A DNA stretch of 41,088 nt from an uncultured Mollicutes bacterium (GCA_947177025.1 CAMWSQ010000002.1:1-41088), one strand, 5' to 3'. Numbered from the stretch's first letter, positions 33,020 through 40,906 are shown. The notes: generated from the sequence alone by a model not told the origin. Translations and numbers: made by a program.

Positions 33020-33796
33020 ATGAGCGCAATAGATGATAAAGAGGTTGTTCAAAAGCAATACGAAAATGCAACAAATTTGAATACAAGAATATCTATTCAT
33101 GATAAATACTCTGTGAATAAGCAAGGCTTTGGAAATTGGATTGTATCTAATTATCAAATAATCGACGGAATGAAGATATTAGAACTTGGTTGCGGCACTG
33201 GAGATATGTGGAAAAACCATATAAGTCTTTTAAATAAGTGTTCACTTGTGCTGACAGATATTTCGGAAGGAATGCTTGAAACGGCTCGTAAGAATATAAG
33301 AAATTTACATAATGTTACATATCAAATTGTTGATATTCAAGATATTCCTTTTGAATCAAACAGTTTTGATATAGTAATAGCAAATATGATGCTTTATCAT
33401 GTTCCTGATTTAAAAAAAGGATTATCTGAGGTTAAAAGAGTTTTAAAGGAAGGTGGCAGTTTTTATTGTGCAACTTATGGCGAGCATGGAATTGTACCAT
33501 TCATTGCCGATTTGCTAAAGCCTTATGGAGCAGAAGCCCAAATTAATAAAAATTTTACTCTTCAAAATGGAAGGCAAATCCTTACACCATATTTTTCATC
33601 AATAGAAATGCAGGAATATATGGATTCATTAGAAGTCACAAACATAGATGATATGCTAGATTATTTATATTCTCTCACTGGTATGACGAGTATTAATAGT
33701 ATAAATAGGGATATCATTAAAAAAGTTTTAGAACAAAATATGGTTGATGGTATTTTGAAAGTCCCAAAGGAATATGGGATGTTTATTTGCAAATAA
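33020..33796 (+). CDS. Class I SAM-dependent methyltransferase
   Basis: A 258-residue protein with a Methyltransf_11/25-type Rossmann domain. Motif I ILELGCGTGDMWK (about residues 53-65) binds SAM, followed by LVLTDISEGMLETARKN, YQIVDIQDIPFESNSFDIVIANMMLYHV and a LKEGGSFYCATYGEHG strand. The C-terminal about 90 residues form a substrate-specific cap. It resembles UbiE/MenG-like and small-molecule methyltransferases, but the acceptor is unknown. GGAGG stands upstream of ATG 33020. It lies between the DUF5131 gene and a small membrane protein gene. Confidence 0.88.
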   Translation: MSAIDDKEVVQKQYENATNLNTRISIHDKYSVNKQGFGNWIVSNYQIIDGMKILELGCGTGDMWKNHISLLNKCSLVLTDISEGMLETARKNIRNLHNVTYQIVDIQDIPFESNSFDIVIANMMLYHVPDLKKGLSEVKRVLKEGGSFYCATYGEHGIVPFIADLLKPYGAEAQINKNFTLQNGRQILTPYFSSIEMQEYMDSLEVTNIDDMLDYLYSLTGMTSINSINRDIIKKVLEQNMVDGILKVPKEYGMFICK

Positions 33797-33851
33797 ATGT
33801 TTGTTTTAAGCGTTTTTTTTATAGTTAAATAAGAATTAGGAGGTATATCTT

Positions 33852-34379
33852 ATGCTTGACTTTGTTTATCATACACATCTTCAAGTTGCCACTATAATTA
33901 TTTTAATCATAATGACAGTAAATTCATTAGTTTGTTATCCTTTACAAAAGAAAAGAAATAATTACTTTAGTAAATTTGATTCGATTTGTGGATATATAGC
34001 CTTAATACCATTTGTTTCAGGTTTAATTGTTGGTATAACCTTTATGATATCTTATGTTTTATTTTATCAGGCTTTAAATCACATTATAGATAAATTATGC
34101 TTATTACATTTGATTTATTTAGGTCCTTTATTTTTTATTAGTTTATATCTATTAATTAAAAGCTGGGTTTTCAAGATGAAGCTTGAAGATGGATATTTAA
34201 TTATACGAAATGCTTTTGGTATTACATCAAAATATAATATCTATAAACTAAAATACAAAAGAAAATTTAAATTATTTACAATCTTGTATATAGATAGAAA
34301 AAGAAAAGTATTGATTCAATCTGAATATAGTGTTTATAATTTAGAGCATGTTTTAGATAGGATTCCTAGACAAAAGTAA
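33852..34379 (+). CDS. Small membrane protein with C-terminal PH-like segment
   Basis: A 175-residue protein of unrecognised family. It has three hydrophobic segments (about residues 8-28, 45-72 and 80-105) and then a hydrophilic 70-residue C-terminus (KMKLEDGYLIIRNAFGITSK, IYKLKYKRKFK, VLIQSEYSVYNLEHVL) whose short alternating strands recall bacterial PH-like domains found after membrane helices. GGAGG lies before ATG 33852. No function is inferred. It is the last gene before the second GTCATTAG hairpin. Confidence 0.7.
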   Translation: MLDFVYHTHLQVATIIILIIMTVNSLVCYPLQKKRNNYFSKFDSICGYIALIPFVSGLIVGITFMISYVLFYQALNHIIDKLCLLHLIYLGPLFFISLYLLIKSWVFKMKLEDGYLIIRNAFGITSKYNIYKLKYKRKFKLFTILYIDRKRKVLIQSEYSVYNLEHVLDRIPRQK

Positions 34380-34442
34380 AAAAGGCTATTTTAATGAATA
34401 GAAGATGGTTGTAATATTACACAACTTAATATTTCATAGTAG

Positions 34443-34490
34443 AGTCATTAGATATAAGGATTGTCTTATAGTTAATGACTTTTCTTTTTT
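34443..34490 (+). terminator. Terminator hairpin, right copy of a repeated element
   Basis: A stem of about 15 bp with one mismatch begins AGTCATTAGATATAAG and ends CTTATAGTTAATGACT, followed by TTTCTTTTTT. It closely resembles the hairpin at 22010, sharing GTCATTAGnnATAAGGA. Confidence 0.8.
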
Positions 34491-34543
34491 GGATTTTATA
34501 AATTGTATGAAGATTAATATTGCTTACAAAATGTCGGATATAG

Positions 34544-34578
34544 TTGACATACAGATTTGAATAGAGTATAATTCTATT
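34544..34578 (+). promoter_or_regulatory. Consensus promoter with dyad over the -10 box
   Basis: TTGACA (34544-34549), a 17-bp spacer and TATAAT (34567-34572) are perfect hexamers. The dyad AATAGA-GTATAAT-TCTATT (34560-34578) is centred on the -10, a likely operator for the XRE regulator encoded in this operon. Confidence 0.8.
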
Positions 34579-34593
34579 TAGGAGGTCATCCTA
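34579..34593 (+). promoter_or_regulatory. Small hairpin embracing the ribosome-binding site
   Basis: TAGGA-GGTCA-TCCTA forms a 5-bp stem whose left arm and loop contain the AGGAGG ribosome site and whose right arm abuts ATG 34594. It might lower translation of the first gene of the operon. Confidence 0.45.
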
Positions 34594-35238
34594 ATGAAGA
34601 AATATTTGGTTTTTATTCTAGTAAATTCTTTTTTGATGCTGGCAGATGTGGTTTTATTGATTTGCTGGTTGATAACTAAAAAAGAAGAATTCATGTATCC
34701 TTTAGGAGTATGTACAGGGTTATTTGTCTCTGTATTTCTTGTAAGTTTGATTTCTATACTGATTCGAAAAAAAACCCCTTGTCAAACACATTTTGATGAA
34801 AGACAATTAAAGAGTAGAGGAGATTGCTATTTTGTCAGCTTTTTCTTTTTACTGTTTTGTTTATTAGTTGATGGAATGTTACGTTATGTTCTAGAGTATG
34901 ATTGGTCTAGTTATTTAGTTGGTGTATTTACTTGGGGAATGCTTGCGATTGGTGTATTTGCCATAATGGCCATATGGAAGAATGCATATACAACTGAAGG
35001 AGAAAGTAAAATTAGATTTGCTATATTTTTAGGTGCTATAGGACTGTTGGATGGAATTGTAGGAGTGATTTCTATTCTGCAAAAAGATTTTATTGTTGAT
35101 GGTAAGTTGTCTACTTCATTTATAAATTTCTTTGGCGGATTAATTTTACTTGTTGTTGCAATTAACTTATTTGTAAAATATAAAATAGATAAAAGAAAGG
35201 CGGAAGAGGATGAAGAACTTAAAACTGAAGTCTGCTAG
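34594..35238 (+). CDS. Membrane protein with DERQ motif, partner of XRE regulator
   Basis: A 214-residue protein with about six hydrophobic segments. After the second helix comes THFDERQLKSRGDCYF; a cytoplasmic FDERQ element followed by further helices is seen in small membrane families (DUF2178/DUF3796-like) encoded next to compact XRE regulators. Function is unknown; pairs of this kind are thought to sense membrane or stress signals. The C-terminal tail is charged (KIDKRKAEEDEELKTE). Its 3' end overlaps the regulator gene by 29 bases, so the two are translationally coupled. It is the first gene of an operon that also encodes a NatAB-like exporter. Confidence 0.75.
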   Translation: MKKYLVFILVNSFLMLADVVLLICWLITKKEEFMYPLGVCTGLFVSVFLVSLISILIRKKTPCQTHFDERQLKSRGDCYFVSFFFLLFCLLVDGMLRYVLEYDWSSYLVGVFTWGMLAIGVFAIMAIWKNAYTTEGESKIRFAIFLGAIGLLDGIVGVISILQKDFIVDGKLSTSFINFFGGLILLVVAINLFVKYKIDKRKAEEDEELKTEVC

Positions 35239-35455
35239 GGCAGAGTTAGATATGTCTCAGGCAGAGCTTGCACAGGCAGTTGGTGTCACAAGGCAGACAA
35301 TCAATCAAATTGAAAGTGGAGAATATAATCCAACAATCAAGCTGTGTATTGCAATTTGTAAAACTTTACGAAAAACGTTAGATCAAATATTTTGGTTTGA
35401 TGAGGAGAAACTATTGACAGAAGAAAAAAGTATACAAGAAAGGATAAATCTATAA
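35210..35455 (+). CDS. XRE-family transcriptional regulator
   Basis: An 81-residue protein that is essentially one helix-turn-helix: KSARAELDMSQAELAQAVGVTRQTINQIESGEYNPTIKLCIAICKTL, then a short acidic tail. Compact regulators of this YozG/HTH_3 type usually repress their own operon. A dyad on the -10 box at 34560-34578 is a good candidate site. It overlaps the preceding membrane protein gene and shares TAATG with the ABC ATPase gene that follows, so it belongs to a tight four-gene operon. Confidence 0.92.
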   Translation: MKNLKLKSARAELDMSQAELAQAVGVTRQTINQIESGEYNPTIKLCIAICKTLRKTLDQIFWFDEEKLLTEEKSIQERINL

Positions 35456-36228
35456 TGGAAGAAATACTAGTTGTAGACAATTTAAGGAAAACCTTTAAAT
35501 TGACAAAAAAACAAAAGAAAATCAATAAAACAGATGAGAATGTGAAGGTGGCTGTTAATGAGTTATCCTTCAAGGTGTATCGTGGAGAAATCTATGGATT
35601 ATTAGGACCTAATGGTGCAGGCAAAACAACTACATTAAGAATGATTGCTTCTCTAATTAAAGCGGATAGTGGAGATGCTATAGTAGATGGTGTTAGTGTT
35701 GTAAAGTCACCAGATCAGGTACGTGGAAAGATTGGATTTCTAACAAGCGAATTAAAGCTTGAGGATTTTTTTACACCAAACTATCTTTATGATTATTTTT
35801 CAGAACTACATAAGGTTCCTAAGGATGTTGCTGAAAAAAGAAAGAATACGTTATTTCAAAAATTTGGTGTAGACAGCTTTAAGGAAGTCAAGATTGCAGA
35901 TCTTTCTACAGGAATGAAGCAAAAGATTTCCTTAATCATTTCTATTGTTCATAATCCTGATATTGTTATTTTTGATGAGCCCACAAATGGTCTTGATGTT
36001 ATAACTGCTAAAGTTGTAACAGATTTCTTAATGGAATTAAAAAAAGAAGGTAAAACTGTTTTGCTTTCTACACATATCTTTTCTTTGGTAGAAAAGTTGT
36101 GTGATAGAGTAGGAATTATCATTAATGGTAAAATGGTTGTTTCTGATACCTTATCTGAAATTGTAAAGGATAAGAACTTAGAAGAAGTCTTCTTTGAAAT
36201 CTATGAAAGGGAAGTAGGTGAAGAATAA
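35455..36228 (+). CDS. ABC exporter ATP-binding protein, NatA-like
   Basis: A 257-residue nucleotide-binding subunit. Walker A GLLGPNGAGKTTTLRMIASL (about residues 49-68), Q-loop region IGFLTSELKLEDFFTPNYLYDYF, signature LSTGMKQKISLI, Walker B DIVIFDEPTNGLD and LLSTHIFSLVEKLCDR are complete. The pattern is that of the DrrA/NatA group, and NatA is the best guess. An extra 20-residue lysine-rich stretch (KLTKKQKKINKTDENVK) follows the first strand. It pairs with the permease gene, which starts in its stop codon overlap (TAATG). Confidence 0.88.
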   Translation: MEEILVVDNLRKTFKLTKKQKKINKTDENVKVAVNELSFKVYRGEIYGLLGPNGAGKTTTLRMIASLIKADSGDAIVDGVSVVKSPDQVRGKIGFLTSELKLEDFFTPNYLYDYFSELHKVPKDVAEKRKNTLFQKFGVDSFKEVKIADLSTGMKQKISLIISIVHNPDIVIFDEPTNGLDVITAKVVTDFLMELKKEGKTVLLSTHIFSLVEKLCDRVGIIINGKMVVSDTLSEIVKDKNLEEVFFEIYEREVGEE

Positions 36229-37379
36229 TGCGTTCTATTGGAATTATTTTAAAAAAGGAATTAAAACGGTATTTTACAGATACAAGAATGCTTATTGGAA
36301 TCATTTTACCTGGCATACTAATATTCTTTCTCTATAGTGTTATGGGAAACTTTATGAGTCAAAATAATTCGGCAGATATTAAAGAATTCTCCCTTGTTGT
36401 AGAAAATAAACCAGCTGTCTTAGATGAATTATTTGTAAAAGGATTCGAAGGGTATAAAGTCACTTATCTTGAAGAAAAATTAACGAAAGAAGAAATCTTA
36501 AATAAAATCGAAAATCAAGAATTAGAGTTATATGTTTCTTATCCAGAAGAATTCTTATCCGATTCTATGCCGTCTATACCAAATGTAGAAATATATTATA
36601 ATAGTGTATCAGATGCTTCAATGGTGGCATATACATTATACACAGGAATATTGAATGCTTTTGAGGATAGCATGTCAAATATTTTTGATATCAATAATAG
36701 TAATCAAAAATATGATTTGGCTAAAGAAGAGGATGTTACAGTTCGAATCTTTACTATGATGCTACCATTCCTTCTTATGACCTTCCTATTTTCTGGTGCT
36801 ATGGGAATTTGTTCAGAATCTATTGCAGGAGAAAAAGAAAGAGGTACAATCGCAACCTTACTCGTTACTCCAACGAAGAGAAGCCATATAGCAATTGGAA
36901 AAGTATCTGCTTTAGGAATAACAGCTTTAGTTTCTGCATTGGTGAGCTTTTTAGGATTAATTGCTTCCTTGCCGAGACTTGTTGGTACAAATCTATCTTT
37001 AGCTGCATATAATGCTCAAACAATCTTTATGCTTTTAGTAGTTATTGTATTAACGGTTTTATTCTTTACAGTGGTTCTAACTATGGTATCTACTTTTGCA
37101 AAGAGTGTCAAAGAGGCATCTAGTCTTTCTATTCCTGTTATGATTTTGGTTATGCTTTTGGGAGCGACAAGCTTTATGGGAACTACAGCTCAGACAAATC
37201 CTGCAATGTATTTGATTCCTGTATATGGGGCAATTCAGAGTTTAACAGGCATATTAAGTATGACGCTTTCTCCTGTATGCTTTACTTTGTATATTATTTC
37301 ATCTGTGGTGTATATTGGATTAGGTGTGTTTGCATTAACGAAAATGTTTAATAGTGAAAAAATTATATTCAATAATTAA
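36228..37379 (+). CDS. ABC exporter permease, NatB-like
   Basis: A 383-residue ABC-2 type permease. One N-terminal helix (MLIGIILPGILIFFLYSVMG) is followed by an outside domain of about 140 residues (KEFSLVVENKPAVLDEL to YDLAKEED) and then about five helices, with the conserved AGEKERGTIATLLVTPTKRSHIAIGK loop that meets the ATPase. This layout matches NatB of Na+-exporting NatAB and related peptide or lipid exporters; the substrate is unproven. It is the last gene of the operon and its stop codon overlaps the terminator. Confidence 0.87.
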   Translation: MRSIGIILKKELKRYFTDTRMLIGIILPGILIFFLYSVMGNFMSQNNSADIKEFSLVVENKPAVLDELFVKGFEGYKVTYLEEKLTKEEILNKIENQELELYVSYPEEFLSDSMPSIPNVEIYYNSVSDASMVAYTLYTGILNAFEDSMSNIFDINNSNQKYDLAKEEDVTVRIFTMMLPFLLMTFLFSGAMGICSESIAGEKERGTIATLLVTPTKRSHIAIGKVSALGITALVSALVSFLGLIASLPRLVGTNLSLAAYNAQTIFMLLVVIVLTVLFFTVVLTMVSTFAKSVKEASSLSIPVMILVMLLGATSFMGTTAQTNPAMYLIPVYGAIQSLTGILSMTLSPVCFTLYIISSVVYIGLGVFALTKMFNSEKIIFNN

Positions 37380-37402
37380 GGGGGTATACCCCTTTTTCTT
37401 TT
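37378..37402 (+). terminator. Terminator of the NatAB-like operon
   Basis: The 6-bp GC-rich stem AAGGGG/CCCCTT has loop GTATA, then TTTCTTTT; it starts in the natB-like stop codon. Confidence 0.85.
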
Positions 37403-37513
37403 GCTTAAAAAATTCTCAACAATTTTTTCTGTTAGAATTTTGTATGCCATTTAGAAAAATAATGTTTTTGTATAAAACTTGTAAATCGAATTGAAAATAC
37501 GACAGCATTTATT

Positions 37514-37544
37514 TTGATAAAGTGACAACTGTTCATTGTATAAT
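37514..37544 (+). promoter_or_regulatory. Putative promoter of lipoprotein gene
   Basis: TATAAT (37539-37544) with TTGATA (37514-37519) 19 bases upstream. It lies inside the longer reading frame, supporting ATG 37570 as the start. Confidence 0.5.
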
Positions 37545-37569
37545 TTCTAACTATAAAAGGGGAGATTAT

Positions 37570-39489
37570 ATGAAAAGCTTTTTGAAAAAAAGCTGTTATA
37601 AAATATGTTTACTCACTTCAGTTTTGCTCACAGTATTTAGTTTCGTGATGATATTATCCTGTGATAAAAAGGAACATATCCATTCCTTGAATCATATGAG
37701 TAGAATTGAACCAAATTGTTTAAATGAAGGGTGTATAGAATATTGGTATTGCAAGGAATGTGAAAAAGTATTTAGTGATTCCATTGCCAAAACAGAGATT
37801 TTGCTATCTTCCACTAGATTGCCAAAGCTTGAGCATGTGATTGTGGAGAGTGAAGGCGTTCTTCCTTTATGTGAAGAAGTAGGAAAAACTGCTGGCAAAT
37901 ATTGTTTAAATTGCAATCAAATCTTTGAAAATGCAGAGGATATTCCTGAAATAGGACATAGATATGATAGCACTCAATATACTTGGAAGTGGAATGATTT
38001 TACATCTGCTAAATTACAAATGAGTTGTTTAAATGATTCTTCACATATAAAAGAGTATGATGCAACAATTACAAGTACAACAATTGAACCGACTTGTGAT
38101 AGTTCAGGCAAAACTATGTATACAGCAAGTGTAGTTGTTGATAATTTCGCATATTTTGATTCCAAGGAGGAATTATTACTGCCTTTAAATCATCAGTTTG
38201 ATTTGGATAACATTCATTGGATTTGGAATGGGGAAACTAAAGTCTATGTCCAAATGGATTGTAATCTAGACACGAATCATTCTATAATTTATGAGGCAGA
38301 TGTTTTGGTTGAAACTCTAGAACCGACTTGTACAGAATCTGGATTAAAAACGTCTACAGCATCGATTACTATTGAAGGAAAAACCTTTACAAATCAAAAA
38401 GAGGAAGTGCTTCCTGTAACTGGACATGCCTATGATTATGATCATCCAATTTGGATATGGGATGACATTGAAAATGCATCCATTCAGTTTCTCTGTAAGA
38501 ATGACTTAAGTCATCAAGATATATATGAAGCATCCATTGAAGAAGAAACAATTCCTGCAACCTGTATGACTCCTGGAAGTACAATTTATACAGCATATGT
38601 AAGCTTTGGTGACTCCAGATATTCCTATGAAAAAACATATTCTTTACCTTTAGATTTAGATAATCATGAATGGGATTATGATTCTATAGAATGGGAATGG
38701 AAATCCAATATAGATGAGTATTATGCTACAGCAACAGTTTATTGTGGTTGTGGTGCAGAAAGTAAATCAGAGGAAGCTTATGTAACAAGTGACATTGTAT
38801 ATTCAACCTTCCAACAGGAGGGAGTGAGTATATTTAAAGCGTATGCATTTGGAAACCATCAGGAAAAGAATATTATTTTACCAATAAAACAAGAGGTAAG
38901 TACAGAAACAGAATTTTTGGAGGCCATTCAAAATACATCCTTTGATCTTACTTTTACAGAGGATCTTACCTTAACAGAAGAGGTTATATTAGAAGCTGAA
39001 GTTGCAAATATTGATTTGAATGGACATACTCTTACAATTTCAGAAGGGAAACTAAGACTATGTGCAGAATTTTCAAAAATTCAAAATGGATATATAACCT
39101 TGGATGATGAAACCAAAGATTATGTTTTATTTATTAAGAATGGAACAAATGTCTTGTTGGAAAATTTAAGTATAACAGGTGGCATTGAGATAGAGGATTC
39201 TTTTGTAATTATAAAAAATGTCGCATTAAATGCAACAACCTCATATGCAATTCATGCGAGTCAAAAAGCAGAAGTGCTTTTAATAAGTGATTCATCAAAG
39301 AATTTTCTATTTCGACCGTATTTCACAAATACGATAGTATCAAAGAATGGATCAGGAAATAACAATATGTACTATTATATTGAAGAAGGAAGTCAGATTC
39401 ATCTGAATTCTATTGAACATAAATCTAAAACAGACGCAGCACTCTATGACCCTAGTGGCATAGCTCCAATAGAGGCCCAGGCACCATAG
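37570..39489 (+). CDS. Lipoprotein with Cys/Trp repeat modules and beta-helix-like C-terminus
   Basis: A 639-residue lipoprotein (lipobox ILSC, Cys about 31). Residues 35-135 hold two CxxC-type repeats like those of the lipoprotein at 27763 (IEPNCLNEG...YWYCKECEKVF; LPLCEEVGKTAGKYCLNCNQIFENAEDIPEIGH). Then comes a module of about 80 residues repeated about four times: YDxxxxxWxWxD...C..D.SH...YxAxI...TIEPTCxxxGxxxYTAxV, in which the CxxC pair is lost. Residues about 445-620 (LDLNGHTLTISEGKLRLCAEF region and LLENLSITGGIEI) look like a right-handed beta-helix. No active site is recognised; a surface binding role is likely. AGGGGAG precedes ATG 37570. Confidence 0.85.
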   Translation: MKSFLKKSCYKICLLTSVLLTVFSFVMILSCDKKEHIHSLNHMSRIEPNCLNEGCIEYWYCKECEKVFSDSIAKTEILLSSTRLPKLEHVIVESEGVLPLCEEVGKTAGKYCLNCNQIFENAEDIPEIGHRYDSTQYTWKWNDFTSAKLQMSCLNDSSHIKEYDATITSTTIEPTCDSSGKTMYTASVVVDNFAYFDSKEELLLPLNHQFDLDNIHWIWNGETKVYVQMDCNLDTNHSIIYEADVLVETLEPTCTESGLKTSTASITIEGKTFTNQKEEVLPVTGHAYDYDHPIWIWDDIENASIQFLCKNDLSHQDIYEASIEEETIPATCMTPGSTIYTAYVSFGDSRYSYEKTYSLPLDLDNHEWDYDSIEWEWKSNIDEYYATATVYCGCGAESKSEEAYVTSDIVYSTFQQEGVSIFKAYAFGNHQEKNIILPIKQEVSTETEFLEAIQNTSFDLTFTEDLTLTEEVILEAEVANIDLNGHTLTISEGKLRLCAEFSKIQNGYITLDDETKDYVLFIKNGTNVLLENLSITGGIEIEDSFVIIKNVALNATTSYAIHASQKAEVLLISDSSKNFLFRPYFTNTIVSKNGSGNNNMYYYIEEGSQIHLNSIEHKSKTDAALYDPSGIAPIEAQAP

Positions 39490-39496
39490 AAATAAG

Positions 39497-39526
39497 AAAG
39501 AGAACAATTTAGTTCTCTTTTTTTTC
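39497..39526. terminator. Bidirectional terminator between convergent genes
   Basis: The perfect 9-bp stem AAAGAGAAC/GTTCTCTTT with loop AATTTA is followed by T6 on the plus strand. The stop codon of the minus-strand gene lies in the loop. Confidence 0.82.
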
Positions 39527-40066
39527 TTCTTCATTTCGGCTTACTAGTTTTAAGTAATTATAGGTACTTGTTAAAATGGTAATAAATATTGTGATGGTCG
39601 CAGTTCTATCCTCTCGCCCTAAGGTTGGTTCAATGAAATGTCTTTTTTGTTCATAGCGTAGATATTGATGTCTAGCAGTTGGATCAAATAGAATAACGAG
39701 AATTGTTGTTAATCCAATATCGAAGGTTGTTTCTACAGGAGTCAGCTCTATAGGATCATCATTCATCCAATAATCTACGATTTCAAAGACATAATCGTAG
39801 AATACAGTTGAAAAAGCAATTACTGCAATTGGATCTAGATAAATGATGAGAAGTCCTGTTAGCATTCCAGTAGCAACAGACGCGTAATATGCTGGAAGAG
39901 TACTCACCTGAATATCTTCAATAATGATAGATTCATTAAATAGAAAAAGTGAAATAAAAATATCAGATAAAAATTGGGATACTACACCCGTTTGAGCCCC
40001 ATTTAAAATATTGGGTAAGATATGACTTCTATCTAATTGTTTGTGATACTCTAAATTATATTGCAT
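39509..40066 (-). CDS. Membrane protein of unknown function
   Basis: A 185-residue protein without a recognised family. It has three or four moderately hydrophobic segments (about residues 30-45, 60-92, 118-130 and 150-165). Notable stretches are IYLDPIAVIAFSTVFYDYVF, EIVDYWMNDDPIELTPVETT and ILFDPTARHQYLRYEQKRHF; LDP and FDP turns follow two helices in similar positions, hinting at an internal duplication. AAAGGTAG on the minus strand supports ATG 40066. It diverges from the XRE gene at 40146 and shares the 79-base intergenic region with it, so it may be under the same regulator. Confidence 0.65.
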   Translation of the reverse strand: MQYNLEYHKQLDRSHILPNILNGAQTGVVSQFLSDIFISLFLFNESIIIEDIQVSTLPAYYASVATGMLTGLLIIYLDPIAVIAFSTVFYDYVFEIVDYWMNDDPIELTPVETTFDIGLTTILVILFDPTARHQYLRYEQKRHFIEPTLGREDRTATITIFITILTSTYNYLKLVSRNEEEKKEN

Positions 40067-40096
40067 ACAAAATCTACCTTTATTTTTATATTATTC

Positions 40097-40133
40097 TTTA
40101 AAAATTGACAATTTTAGGCTATAATATCCTAAA
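40097..40133 (+). promoter_or_regulatory. Promoter with dyad over the -10 box, second XRE unit
   Basis: TATAAT (40120-40125) with TTTAAA (40097-40102) at 17 bp. The dyad TTTAGG-CTATAATAT-CCTAAA (40113-40133) covers the -10, a probable autoregulatory operator. A TTGACA at 40105 is only 9 bases from the -10 and is not its partner. Confidence 0.62.
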
Positions 40134-40145
40134 GGAGTGGTTTTC

Positions 40146-40349
40146 ATGAGAAATTCTTTATATGATTTACGTAAAAGTCGAAAATATACTCAAGAAGAAT
40201 TAGCTAAGCTGCTTGGTGTAACAAGACAAACCATTATATCCATTGAACAAGGGAAATACATTGCTTCTTTACCACTTGCTTTAAAAATGGCAAAAATATT
40301 TGATGTTCCGCTAGAACAAATATTTGATTTGGAAGAAGGTGAGTATTAA
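40146..40349 (+). CDS. XRE-family transcriptional regulator
   Basis: A 67-residue protein, nearly all helix-turn-helix: YDLRKSRKYTQEELAKLLGVTRQTIISIEQGKY, then LPLALKMAKIFDVPLEQIFDLEE. It is of the same compact type as the regulator at 35210. ATG 40146 is preferred to GTG 40137 because AAAGGAG stands 9 bases upstream. It overlaps the following membrane protein gene by one base (TAATG) and probably binds the dyad on its own -10 box. Confidence 0.92.
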   Translation: MRNSLYDLRKSRKYTQEELAKLLGVTRQTIISIEQGKYIASLPLALKMAKIFDVPLEQIFDLEEGEY

Positions 40350-40801
40350 TGGATTCAAGAGAGAAATTAAAAAAAGGAATAAAAACAAGATTGATAGTAA
40401 TGAGCTTATCAACATTATTGCCTATCATTTTACTAATTGTATTTAATTTACCTTTTTTCAAAAAAGAGTTTAAGGTATATGGAGATTTATTTTTCTTACG
40501 TTATGCAATTTTTGTGTTGCTAGAAGGGTATATCGGATTTAAAATTTATCGTTATATACGTTTTTTCTGTGATCAAGAATATGCCGATTTCTTTGCCTTA
40601 AGAAAAACAGATGAGCGTTTAAACTTTATTCGTCTTAAAACAAACGCAATGGTAATTAAGATTTTCATTTATGTTTGTGGAATAGCATTAATTATTGCAG
40701 GCTTCTTTAATGCGTTTGTATTTTACACATTATTAAGTATATTGTGTGCAGTACTAGTAATTTATTTATTTGTATATATCTATTATTCTAGAAAATATTA
40801 A
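40349..40801 (+). CDS. Membrane protein with DER motif, partner of XRE regulator
   Basis: A 150-residue protein with four hydrophobic segments in two pairs (about residues 15-35, 45-65, 97-118 and 122-145). Between the pairs is FALRKTDERLNFIRLKTNAMV, whose TDER element corresponds to FDERQ in the membrane protein at 34594. Function is unknown. Gene order (regulator first) is reversed relative to the other pair. Coupled translation with the XRE gene suggests that the two work together. Confidence 0.78.
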   Translation: MDSREKLKKGIKTRLIVMSLSTLLPIILLIVFNLPFFKKEFKVYGDLFFLRYAIFVLLEGYIGFKIYRYIRFFCDQEYADFFALRKTDERLNFIRLKTNAMVIKIFIYVCGIALIIAGFFNAFVFYTLLSILCAVLVIYLFVYIYYSRKY

Positions 40802-40875
40802 AATTTAGAAATTAGAATATTTAGTTTGGATTAATGAGTTTGGGGGAGATGATAAATATTTGTATAAAGAAAAAT

Positions 40876-40906
40876 AAGAGTTTTTTAATAAGAAACTCTT
40901 TTTTGT
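40876..40906 (+). terminator. Terminator after second XRE unit
   Basis: The 8-bp stem AAGAGTTT/AAACTCTT has a 9-nt loop and is followed by TTTT. Confidence 0.82.

Noticed and set aside
36740-36752. GTTCGAATC resembling a tRNA T-loop
   Set aside because: It lies inside the NatB-like coding region, with no cloverleaf arms around it.
40105-40110. TTGACA as the -35 box of the second XRE unit
   Set aside because: It is only 9 bases from the TATAAT at 40120; TTTAAA at 40097 has the correct 17-bp spacing.
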